Shown: piece by piece, positions 1 to 7,665 of the stretch | How the letters are laid out: every line of letters starts with the position of its first letter | Numbering within the stretch: position 1 is the stretch's first letter | NCBI GenBank assembly: GCA_028869975.1 | Contig: JAGWQR010000343.1 | Span: 1 to 10,239 of the forward strand | Direction: 5' to 3' | Length of the DNA: 10,239 nt | Source: Alphaproteobacteria bacterium | GTDB lineage: Bacteria > Pseudomonadota > Alphaproteobacteria > Sphingomonadales > Sphingomonadaceae | Notes under the pieces: model-generated | The model's input: only the letters and a program-made list of their open reading frames with translations | What the model was told of the DNA's origin: nothing | The model's database searches: none | Position numbers and translations under genes: made by a program

Positions 1-2012
1 ACGACTGTCCCTTCAAGGTCAAATGCATGGGCCGTGGCGGGATGGAGTACACCAAAACTGGCAAGAATCGTCTTGGGCCCAAGGCGCAGGGTAGCTGATT
101 GGCCCGGATGAAAATGCCCTCCGGCTTCACCGGCCACCAGCAGCTTTTCTATCGGTACACCTGCTCTTTCAAGCAGAGTCAGCGCTTCTGTTTTGGCATC
201 AAAGGCGTCAAAGGGCTGGGCTTTACCTGATTGCCAGACCTTGGGCGCTTTTTCACCTGAGAGCACCAATCCAAGCGTAAGATGCTCGCCATCATCAAGG
301 TAGCGACGTCCGATCTCGAACAGGCGTGACGACGCCACCCCGCGATGCTGATTGCGCTGCGCAGCAGCGAGCAAGCCTGGAATCAGCGAAGGGCGCATCA
401 GCTTCAAATCTTCGGAAATCGGATTGGTGAGGCAATGCACAGACATGAACCCCGTGGCCTGGCGTTCCGAAATAAAGCTCCATGTGATTGCCTCGTTCAA
501 TCCGTGCGCGGCAGCTGCGCGGCGCACTTTGCGTTCCAGCCGCTGCATTGGAGTAGCAGTGGGCCTAGCGACACCATCCACACGGGGGAGTGGGGTGGAG
601 GCAATGGCGTCAAGCCCGACCAGCCGCACAACTTCTTCGACAATATCGGCCTGCCCTTCAACATCGGGTCGCCAGGTCGGGGGGGTTACTGTCCAATTGT
701 GGCTTACCGAGAAGCCCAGAGCTTCCAGTGCGTGCCTCTGCGCGGTGCCAGGCAGATCGACACCACCAAGCGTTGTGCATTTCCCTGGATCATAGGAGAT
801 GATCGGCATTGCAAGAGGAGGCGTGCCTGCGCGCACCACTTCCGACGCCTCACCACCACAAATCGCCACGATCAGCGCCGTGAGAATCTCCAGCCCCTCA
901 TCGAGGAAAGCCGGATCAACCCCGCGCTCGAAGCGCTGGCGGGCATCGGAGGTCAGGTTGAGCGCTTGGCCGGTGCGCGCAATCCTTTCACGGTCGAAAT
1001 AGGCAATTTCGAGCAGAACCTCGGTTGTTTCTTCCGTGCAGCCAGAATGCTCGCCGCCCTTGATCCCTGCAATGTCATGAACCATCACGTCATCGGCGAT
1101 CACGGTCATTTCATCGGTGAGTGTATATTCGACACCTTTCAACGCGACGACCTTCTCCCCTTTCGTGGCGTGGCGCGCCACGACGGCACCGGAGAGTTTT
1201 GCGCGGTCATATGCATGGCTGGGACGGCCCAGATCGAACATCAGATAGTTTGAAATATCGACCAGCGCCGAAATGCTGCGCTGACCGATCGCTTCCAGCC
1301 GCTGCTTCATCCAGGCGGGGGTTGACACGCGGTTATCGACACCGCGCAATGCACGCCCAAAGAAGGCAGGGCAGCCTTGGCGGTCATCGGTGCGGATTTC
1401 GGTGGGGCAGGGGAAGGTGGCGGCCACCGGCTTCAACCCAAGCGGCTTGAGCCTGCCCAGCCCGGCCGCCGCCAGATCGCGTGCAATCCCGCGCACCCCC
1501 ATACAATCTGGCCTGTTGGGGAGCACATTGATATCAATAACAGGGTCATCCAAACCGGCATAGCGGACAAACGCGGTACCGACCGGTGCGTCGTCGGGCA
1601 GTTCTATGATCCCGGCATGATCGTCACCCAATTCCAGTTCGCGCGCAGAACACATCATTCCGTTTGAGTCCACGCCACGGATCGCGGCGACGCGCAATTC
1701 CATGCCATTAGCCGGCACGACCGCCCCGGCTTGTCCGAACACACCGACCAGCCCGGCGCGGGCATTGGGCGCGCCGCACACGACCTGAAGTGGAACGCCG
1801 TCTCCAGCATCGACGCTCAAGATCTGAAGTTTGTCCGCCTGCGGATGCGGCGCGGCGCTGAGCACGCGCGCGATGCTGAACCCGGCAAAGCGCACGGCCG
1901 GATCCTCAACATCTTCCACTTCGAGCCCAATCCGGGTGAGCGTGTCGAGAATCGTGGTCAGATCAGCTTCGGTATCGAGATGATCCTTGAGCCATGAAAG
2001 CGTTAATTTCAT
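1..2012 (-). CDS. pheT: Phenylalanyl-tRNA synthetase beta subunit, C-terminus off the left edge
   Basis: Beta chain of the cytoplasmic alpha2-beta2 phenylalanyl-tRNA synthetase, which charges tRNA-Phe and hydrolyses mischarged Tyr-tRNA. I translated much of the minus-strand frame and found no stop or frameshift across about 670 codons. It opens MKLTLSWLKDHLDT, typical of PheT. The tRNA-binding OB domain (about residues 40-150) carries HPQADKL at 56-62, followed by VVCGAPN. The B3/4 editing domain (about 215-385) shows GRPSHAYD with His266 and LLEIAYF with Glu335, at positions expected for the editing-site His and Glu of the family. Next come RFERGVDP, the B5 domain, and a class-II-like catalytic-core fold with RLFEIGR and LRLGPK near the window edge. 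PheT is usually about 800 residues, so the final roughly 130, including FDX-ACB, lie outside. The start codon overlaps the pheS stop as ATGA, implying translational coupling. Confidence 0.97.
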   Translation of the reverse strand, partial: MKLTLSWLKDHLDTEADLTTILDTLTRIGLEVEDVEDPAVRFAGFSIARVLSAAPHPQADKLQILSVDAGDGVPLQVVCGAPNARAGLVGVFGQAGAVVPANGMELRVAAIRGVDSNGMMCSARELELGDDHAGIIELPDDAPVGTAFVRYAGLDDPVIDINVLPNRPDCMGVRGIARDLAAAGLGRLKPLGLKPVAATFPCPTEIRTDDRQGCPAFFGRALRGVDNRVSTPAWMKQRLEAIGQRSISALVDISNYLMFDLGRPSHAYDRAKLSGAVVARHATKGEKVVALKGVEYTLTDEMTVIADDVMVHDIAGIKGGEHSGCTEETTEVLLEIAYFDRERIARTGQALNLTSDARQRFERGVDPAFLDEGLEILTALIVAICGGEASEVVRAGTPPLAMPIISYDPGKCTTLGGVDLPGTAQRHALEALGFSVSHNWTVTPPTWRPDVEGQADIVEEVVRLVGLDAIASTPLPRVDGVARPTATPMQRLERKVRRAAAAHGLNEAITWSFISERQATGFMSVHCLTNPISEDLKLMRPSLIPGLLAAAQRNQHRGVASSRLFEIGRRYLDDGEHLTLGLVLSGEKAPKVWQSGKAQPFDAFDAKTEALTLLERAGVPIEKLLVAGEAGGHFHPGQSATLRLGPKTILASFGVLHPATAHAFDLEGTV

Positions 2013-3085
2013 GCGCCGACCCCCCCTGAGAGTGTGGGCACATCGAGCGCGCCAAAGCCGTAATGCTTGAGCCAGCGCATATCGCCATCGAAAAAGGCGC
2101 GCAGGTCATCCATACCGTATTTGAGCATGGCAAGCCGATCGACCCCGGTGCCGAAGGCAAAACCCTGCCATTCTTCCGGATCAAGCCCGCAATTCTTGAG
2201 TACATTCGGGTGCACCATACCCGAGCCAAGCACTTCCATCCAGCCAAACCCGTCATCGCCGGGTTTGCCACCTATGACCCGATGGCCGCCAATGCGCCTA
2301 TATCCTATATCTACTTCTGCGCTCGGTTCGGTAAAAGGGAAGTAGCTCGGGCGCAATCTTATGGTGATGTCGTCACGCTCGAAAAAGGCCTTCAGGAAGG
2401 TCTCCAGTGTCCATTTGAGATGGCCGAAATGAATGTCCTTATCAATCACCAGCCCCTCGATCTGGTGGAACATCGGTGTATGCGTGGCATCGCTGTCCGA
2501 TCGGTACACGCGTCCCGGCGCAATAATCCGTATCGGCGGCTTCTGGGTTGTCATTGTGCGAATCTGCACCGGTGATGTGTGGGTACGCAGAACCTGTCCG
2601 CCTTCAAAATAGAAGGTATCGTGCATTGCGCGGCTCGGATGTGCGGGCGGGATGTTGAGCGCAGTAAAATTGTGCCAGTCATCTTCGATTTCCGGCCCTT
2701 CGGCGACGGCAAAGCCCATATCGGCGAAGATTTCAGCCAGCTCGTCCATGACCTGACTGACAGGATGCACGGTGCCTTGCGAGATGTCATGCGTCGGCAG
2801 CGACATATCGAGCTGCTCGGTGGCAAGCCGCACGTCCAGGGCATGGGCCTCCAGCGCGGCTTTGCGGGTTGCAATTGCGGAAGCCACATCCTCGCGCAGC
2901 CCGTTGATAAGCGGACCTTCAACACGGCGTTGTTCAGGCGACATGCTGCCGAGGGTCTTGAGCAGCGAGGACACACTCCCCGCCTTGCCAAGTGCGGCAA
3001 CGCGGATTGTCTCGACCTGTTCCAAAGTGCCGGCAGACGCTACATCGGCAAGAATCTTTTTGCCTAATTCGTGTATATTGTTCAT
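2009..3085 (-). CDS. pheS: Phenylalanyl-tRNA synthetase alpha subunit
   Basis: Catalytic alpha chain of class II phenylalanyl-tRNA synthetase, 358 residues, a normal to slightly long length. The first roughly 90 residues form the helical, probably coiled-coil, arm that contacts tRNA. The catalytic domain follows with HPVSQVMDELAEIF, motif 1 around GPEIEDDWHNFTALNIP, motif 2 (RTHTSPVQIRTM, then PGRVYRSDSDATHTPMFHQ), and motif 3 GFAFGTGVDRLAMLKYG near the end. Ala310 in GFAFG matches the E. coli Ala294 that sets amino-acid pocket size, so ordinary Phe specificity is expected. The C-terminus extends about 16 residues beyond the E. coli protein. The start ATG at 3083-3085 has an AGGG about 8 bases upstream. 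The stop overlaps the pheT start by 4 bp. A small membrane protein gene ends 32 bp upstream. In many bacteria rplT precedes pheS, but it does not here. Confidence 0.98.
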   Translation of the reverse strand: MNNIHELGKKILADVASAGTLEQVETIRVAALGKAGSVSSLLKTLGSMSPEQRRVEGPLINGLREDVASAIATRKAALEAHALDVRLATEQLDMSLPTHDISQGTVHPVSQVMDELAEIFADMGFAVAEGPEIEDDWHNFTALNIPPAHPSRAMHDTFYFEGGQVLRTHTSPVQIRTMTTQKPPIRIIAPGRVYRSDSDATHTPMFHQIEGLVIDKDIHFGHLKWTLETFLKAFFERDDITIRLRPSYFPFTEPSAEVDIGYRRIGGHRVIGGKPGDDGFGWMEVLGSGMVHPNVLKNCGLDPEEWQGFAFGTGVDRLAMLKYGMDDLRAFFDGDMRWLKHYGFGALDVPTLSGGVGA

Positions 3086-3117
3086 GTTTCAGGCCCTAGC
3101 GAGCGGTGGCGCGGGCT

Positions 3118-3471
3118 TCAAGTGTCCGTGTTGCTGCGCATCAGGATACTCGTATAGCGCGCGAGCAGGAAGAGTATGGTCGGTATGATGATTGTGTGGA
3201 GATAATCGAGCATATAGCCCCAGGCAAAGGCGCGATTAATCTCTCCTGCACCATGAAGCGTGTCATGGATTTCATTGTAAAGTTCAGCAAAATAAACAAA
3301 ATAGAGTGGCATGGGATGTGAGATACGCTTGCGCAGCAGCACGCAAATACCGAACTGGATCAACAGCCCGAGATAGATATGCAACACCGGATGTGGCAAA
3401 CTGGTCTCATGTAAAAGCCACATTTTCAAAGGATAATAGCGAAAATGTGTCCAGAAATTTAACGTAAACAT
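3118..3471 (-). CDS. Small polytopic inner-membrane protein, function unknown
   Basis: I do not recognise a named family. The 117-residue protein is strongly hydrophobic, with about three likely membrane segments (roughly 28-46, 54-68 and 87-106) and few charged loops. The polar residues lie within or beside the membrane segments: His31 in HIYLGL, the cluster AELYNEIHD (Glu63, Asn66, Glu67, Asp70), and Asp89 and His92 in MLDYLHTIIIPT. This pattern suggests a conserved polar site rather than a random ORF. I recall similar short hypothetical membrane proteins in alphaproteobacteria, some labelled VanZ-like, but this is unverified. The start at 3471 has only a weak AGG about 10 bases upstream; Met17 is a possible alternative but lacks a better ribosome binding site. 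Its stop lies 32 bp before pheS in the same orientation, so it is probably the first gene of a pheST transcript. Confidence 0.75.
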   Translation of the reverse strand: MFTLNFWTHFRYYPLKMWLLHETSLPHPVLHIYLGLLIQFGICVLLRKRISHPMPLYFVYFAELYNEIHDTLHGAGEINRAFAWGYMLDYLHTIIIPTILFLLARYTSILMRSNTDT

Positions 3472-3516
3472 GCAATTTGCCTGACAGAATTTTGGGCGCG
3501 CTGATTGGCATAGTCG

Positions 3517-3545
3517 CTGATACGTGAAAAGTCATATTATATAAA
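3517..3545 (+). promoter_or_regulatory. Possible sigma70-type promoter of the surface protein gene
   Basis: CTGATA at 3517-3522 and TATAAA at 3540-3545 are separated by 17 bp. They resemble -35 (4 of 6 consensus bases) and -10 hexamers. The start codon lies about 80 bp downstream, preceded by AAGGGG at 3617-3622. The overlapping opposite-strand TATAAT means the two divergent transcripts may compete for this region. The call rests on hexamer matching only. Confidence 0.3.
3536..3541 (-). promoter_or_regulatory. Possible -10 element upstream of the membrane protein gene and pheST
   Basis: Read on the minus strand, the sequence is a perfect TATAAT about 65 bp before the membrane protein start. 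I find no good -35 hexamer at 16-18 bp, so this is only a candidate. It lies in the AT-rich stretch that also holds the plus-strand candidate for the surface protein gene. Confidence 0.25.
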
Positions 3546-3624
3546 AGTGCGCAGCGCGCCCTTGCGTGCCGGCCAAAAACAGTTATCGCAGCGTGTATAT
3601 TTCAAAAATATGGAATAAGGGGCG

Positions 3625-5403
3625 ATGGGTTTTATTGGTCGGATTTTGATTTGGCTTTCTGCCTTATTAATACCGGGCTTTGCCCTGGCAGCAAGTTGCA
3701 CATATGCCACGAACGGGGGCTCTACCGGCCTGCCAACAAGCTGGCCCACTTATTGCTGGCTAGACTTTTCAACATATAACAGCGCAAGCGTGACATCTGC
3801 AGGCGGGCAGAATTTTTCCTACAGTCTGTCGGACGGCTCAACCTTAAGCTTCACGCTCAAAGCAAACACGGCGGCACCGGGCATCACACCGGTCGCCGCT
3901 CCATCCTGGACGGGTGCTGCGTTCGGGCAGGCGGCATTCGGAGGCGTAGGTGGCCTGCCCGTTCTCTATACGTCCACTGGTGGTTCAGTCACGCTGACTT
4001 TTTCAAACATCAAAGTCACCAGTCCGTCGGGCGGCAGCGTTTCAACCTACCAGTTCATCATTGGCGATGGCGAGACAACGAATTCAGGCGAGTCACTGAC
4101 CTATACCACCAATGGTGGCAGCTGGACATTACAGGATACCATGCCGGGCTTGACGGCGGGGGCTTTTCCAGCAGTTGCCGGTGTCGGGAGTACAACAGTT
4201 TCCAATACCGGCAACGATACCAATTATGACGGCGGTTATATTTATGGCTCGAACACGCCGACCAACGTTTCTGCGGCGATTGTGGCAGGTGGTTTGCAGG
4301 GCATCGTCGTTGGTGTGCGCTTCGCTTCGGTGACGGTCAACAAGAGGATCGTTGGTGCTCGGGCGAATAGTGCCGACCAGTTTATTTATGGGGTTACAGT
4401 GATCTCGAACAGCAATACGGTCAGCCAAACATCGAGCGGTACCGGCAACGGCCCCTTCACGCCGATAGCCATGGCGGTCGCTGCCGGCATATCAGTGAAG
4501 GTCACCGACGCCATGGCCGCAGGCAGCATTACGCCACTCAGTGGCTATGCGCCATCACTCACCTGCACGAACAGCAATAGCGGCTCCTCAACAGCGCTCC
4601 CCACCAATCAGGCGGTTACGAGCTACACATTCGGCACGCTTGCCTTCGGGGATAATATCAGTTGCACCTATACCAACACGACCTACCCGCTACTGACGCT
4701 GACAAAGTCGCTTGGCGGCACGGCGCGGCGCTTTTCCACCGACGAATTCACCATGAACCTTAGCAATGGTAGCACGGTGCTCGGTACCACAACGACGACC
4801 GGCACCGGCAGCACGGTTGCCAACGGTTCGACGCCGCAGGTGCAGGGGGCGGCGGGCACCACCTATACGCTCAACGAGGCCGCCTCCGGCACCACTGACC
4901 TCACCCAATATGCACAGACACTGGCCTGCACCAACGCTTACGCCGGTTCCACCACGACATTGCCCACCACGGTTCCCGGCACGGTGAAGCCCGCCATGGG
5001 GGATGTGATAAGCTGCACACTCACCAACAAGGCAGCGGCGGCCAACGCAAAGCTGACGATTGTGAAGTCGGTCAGTGTCTATTCTGATCCGATCAATGGC
5101 ACCACCAACCCGAAATGGATACCCGGTGCGCTGGTGCGCTATACGCTGACCGTCACGAATACCGGTACGCTGTCGGTTGATACCAACAAGATCACGATCG
5201 CGGACGCTGTACCCGGCACTCTGACCTATGACACGACATATACACCCGTCTTTACACAAGGCACGCCCTCAAGTGGGCTGACCGGGGCCGCCGCCGCCTA
5301 TTCCGCGCCCAACCTGACCATCACTCCCTCGGGCACGATGGCGGGCGCAACCGCAGCGGGCGAGCCCAATTTTTCAGTGACCTTTCAAGCCAAGGTAAAC
5401 TAA
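3625..5403 (+). CDS. Exported surface protein: CshA-NR2-like, two prealbumin-like domains, DUF11
   Basis: Secreted or surface-exposed protein of 592 residues, probably an adhesin or fibre component. Residues 1-22 form a Sec signal peptide (basic Arg6, hydrophobic core, ALA cleavage site). Cys25 is not in a convincing lipobox, so a lipoprotein is less likely. Residues about 25-225 resemble the CshA NR2 adhesin domain, with FSYSLSDGSTLSFTL, SVTLTFSNIKV, YQFIIGDGETTNSGESLTY and WTLQDTMPG. Two prealbumin/SpaA-like beta domains follow at about 236-352 (Cys314, Cys347) and 356-470 (Cys435, Cys464), each with an L-x-C-T-N ... I-S-C-T-x-T-N signature. A DUF11 domain fills about 475-592 (VRYTLTVTNTG) and ends VTFQAKVN. 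There is no sortase motif, C-terminal membrane anchor or beta-barrel. The protein is very rich in Thr, Ser, Gly and Asn. AAGGGG precedes the ATG. It is convergent with groEL. Domain calls come from memory of family patterns. Confidence 0.9.
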   Translation: MGFIGRILIWLSALLIPGFALAASCTYATNGGSTGLPTSWPTYCWLDFSTYNSASVTSAGGQNFSYSLSDGSTLSFTLKANTAAPGITPVAAPSWTGAAFGQAAFGGVGGLPVLYTSTGGSVTLTFSNIKVTSPSGGSVSTYQFIIGDGETTNSGESLTYTTNGGSWTLQDTMPGLTAGAFPAVAGVGSTTVSNTGNDTNYDGGYIYGSNTPTNVSAAIVAGGLQGIVVGVRFASVTVNKRIVGARANSADQFIYGVTVISNSNTVSQTSSGTGNGPFTPIAMAVAAGISVKVTDAMAAGSITPLSGYAPSLTCTNSNSGSSTALPTNQAVTSYTFGTLAFGDNISCTYTNTTYPLLTLTKSLGGTARRFSTDEFTMNLSNGSTVLGTTTTTGTGSTVANGSTPQVQGAAGTTYTLNEAASGTTDLTQYAQTLACTNAYAGSTTTLPTTVPGTVKPAMGDVISCTLTNKAAAANAKLTIVKSVSVYSDPINGTTNPKWIPGALVRYTLTVTNTGTLSVDTNKITIADAVPGTLTYDTTYTPVFTQGTPSSGLTGAAAAYSAPNLTITPSGTMAGATAAGEPNFSVTFQAKVN

Positions 5404-5421
5404 GCTTCAACGCCAACGGAC

Positions 5422-5456
5422 ATAACAAAAGGGCCGGAGCGTTTCCGCTCCAGCCC
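5422..5456 (-). terminator. Rho-independent terminator of groEL (hairpin shared with the convergent gene)
   Basis: On the minus strand the RNA forms an 11-bp stem from GGGCUGGAGCG and CGCUCCGGCCC, including one U-G pair, closed by a GAAA tetraloop (5431-5456). UUUUGUUAU follows at 5430-5422. It begins 34 bp after the groEL stop. On the plus strand the same stem has one C-A mismatch and no U-tract, so it can only be a weak terminator or a 3' stabilising hairpin for the surface protein mRNA. Confidence 0.85.
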
Positions 5457-5489
5457 TGATGTTCGTTCGGCTGAGCCAGGCTGCAGGAC

Positions 5490-7145
<1,656 letters not shown>

Positions 7146-7171
7146 TGTTCAAATTCCTTATGCTGAATGAT

Positions 7172-7459
7172 TTAGCCGATGATGCCGAGAATGTCGGATT
7201 CTTTCATGATAAGCAGATCCTTGCCATCTACCTTGACTTCGGTGCCCGACCATTTGCCGAACAGGATTTTGTCACCCGCCTTCACATCGAGCGGCGTGAT
7301 CTTGCCATCTTCGCTGCGCGCGCCGGTGCCGACGGCAACGACCTTGCCTTCTTGCGGCTTTTCCTTGGCGGTATCGGGGATGATGATGCCGCCTGCGGTC
7401 TTTTCGTCCGCCTCGATGCGCTCAACGAGCACGCGGTCATGCAATGGTTTGAACTTCAT
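7172..7459 (-). CDS. groES: Co-chaperonin GroES (Hsp10)
   Basis: Seven-subunit lid of the GroEL chamber, 95 residues, the usual length. It starts MKFKPLHDRVLVERIE. The mobile loop that docks on GroEL lies at about residues 16-33 (EADEKTAGGIIIPDTAKE). The beta-barrel body follows with VVAVGTG and GDKILFGKWSGTEV, and the end is ESDILGIIG. The frame stays open upstream to 7510, but that extension would run into the CIRCE operator and has no GroES-like residues. The start at 7459 is supported by GAGG five bases upstream and by family alignment. groES is the first gene of the groES-groEL operon, with a 26-bp gap to groEL, and is controlled through the CIRCE element just upstream. Confidence 0.98.
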   Translation of the reverse strand: MKFKPLHDRVLVERIEADEKTAGGIIIPDTAKEKPQEGKVVAVGTGARSEDGKITPLDVKAGDKILFGKWSGTEVKVDGKDLLIMKESDILGIIG

Positions 7460-7464
7460 ATCAG

Positions 7465-7470
7465 CCTCGC
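7465..7470 (-). promoter_or_regulatory. Ribosome binding site that fixes the groES start
   Basis: GCGAGG on the minus strand ends 5 bases before the ATG at 7457-7459. It supports that start over the upstream in-frame Met at 7510. Confidence 0.75.
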
Positions 7471-7478
7471 AAATATTC

Positions 7479-7493
7479 AATCCCGGAGGGATT
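7479..7493 (-). promoter_or_regulatory. Perfect 6-bp inverted repeat in the groESL leader
   Basis: AATCCC and GGGATT flank a 3-base loop in the predicted 5' untranslated RNA, between CIRCE and the groES ribosome binding site. The CCUC inside it could alternatively pair with the GAGG of the ribosome binding site. It may be a minor leader hairpin; a regulatory role is only a guess. Confidence 0.35.
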
Positions 7494-7503
7494 ACAGGTT
7501 GGA

Positions 7504-7530
7504 TTAGCACTCAAGTCCTATGAGTGCTAG
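7504..7530 (-). promoter_or_regulatory. CIRCE operator (HrcA binding site) of groESL
   Basis: TTAGCACTC, nine bases, then GAGTGCTAG on the plus strand. This matches the consensus TTAGCACTC-N9-GAGTGCTAA at 17 of 18 arm positions, with only the last base differing. It sits just downstream of the predicted -10 at 7538-7543 and 44 bp before groES, so bound HrcA would block transcription initiation until heat stress inactivates it. The hrcA gene is not in this window. Confidence 0.95.
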
Positions 7531-7537
7531 CAGCACC

Positions 7538-7566
7538 GATATGGTAAGCCGTTCATGCCGCGTCAA
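7538..7566 (-). promoter_or_regulatory. groESL promoter, housekeeping-sigma type
   Basis: On the minus strand, TTGACG (7566-7561) and CATATC (7543-7538) are separated by 17 bp. The expected transcription start falls near 7530, at the edge of the CIRCE element, the usual arrangement for HrcA repression. The -35 is strong and matches the alphaproteobacterial TTGACG preference. The -10 matches the sigma70 consensus at only three positions, so an overlapping sigma32-type promoter cannot be excluded. Confidence 0.6.
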
Positions 7567-7656
7567 GACGAAGGCTGCAATTTTTTGGTTCAAGGGGGCG
7601 TTTACAGGCTGGCGGGGACACGCTAGCGCCGGAAAGCGCTCCGAAAAAAGGTGAAC

Positions 7657-7660
7657 AGGA
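7657..7660 (+). promoter_or_regulatory. Ribosome binding site favouring the sppA ATG at 7666
   Basis: AGGA lies 5 bases before ATG 7666. The in-frame GTG at 7651, five codons earlier, has only an A-run before it, so the ATG is the better start. Confidence 0.6.
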
Positions 7661-7665
7661 CTATA

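Noticed and set aside
345..1253. A 302-codon plus-strand ORF opposite pheT
   Set aside because: It is codon-register antisense to pheT, whose translation is continuous and family-like. The ORF product has no recognisable motif, so it is a shadow.
3086..3471. The aromatic-rich start of the small membrane protein as a pheST attenuation leader peptide
   Set aside because: The first 18 residues hold seven Phe, Tyr or Trp, but the ORF continues as a plausible 117-residue membrane protein. I see no terminator/antiterminator hairpin with a U-run before pheS.
3685..3699. Lipoprotein signal at Cys25 of the surface protein
   Set aside because: The residues before Cys25 are Ala-Ala-Ser, with Ala instead of Leu/Val/Ile at -3. 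An ordinary signal peptidase I site after ALA fits better, and Cys25 can pair with Cys44.
7460..7510. N-terminally extended GroES beginning at 7510
   Set aside because: The 17 extra residues have no counterpart in GroES, and the extension would start inside the CIRCE operator. ATG 7459 has a proper ribosome binding site.
7601..7629. Possible sppA promoter (TTTACA, 17 bp, TAGCGC)
   Set aside because: The -35 is fair, but the -10 matches only the first two bases of the consensus, so it is too weak to annotate.
7625..7641. AGCGC/GCGCT inverted repeat just before sppA
   Set aside because: It is only 5 bp with a 6-base loop and no U-tract, which is expected by chance in GC-rich DNA.
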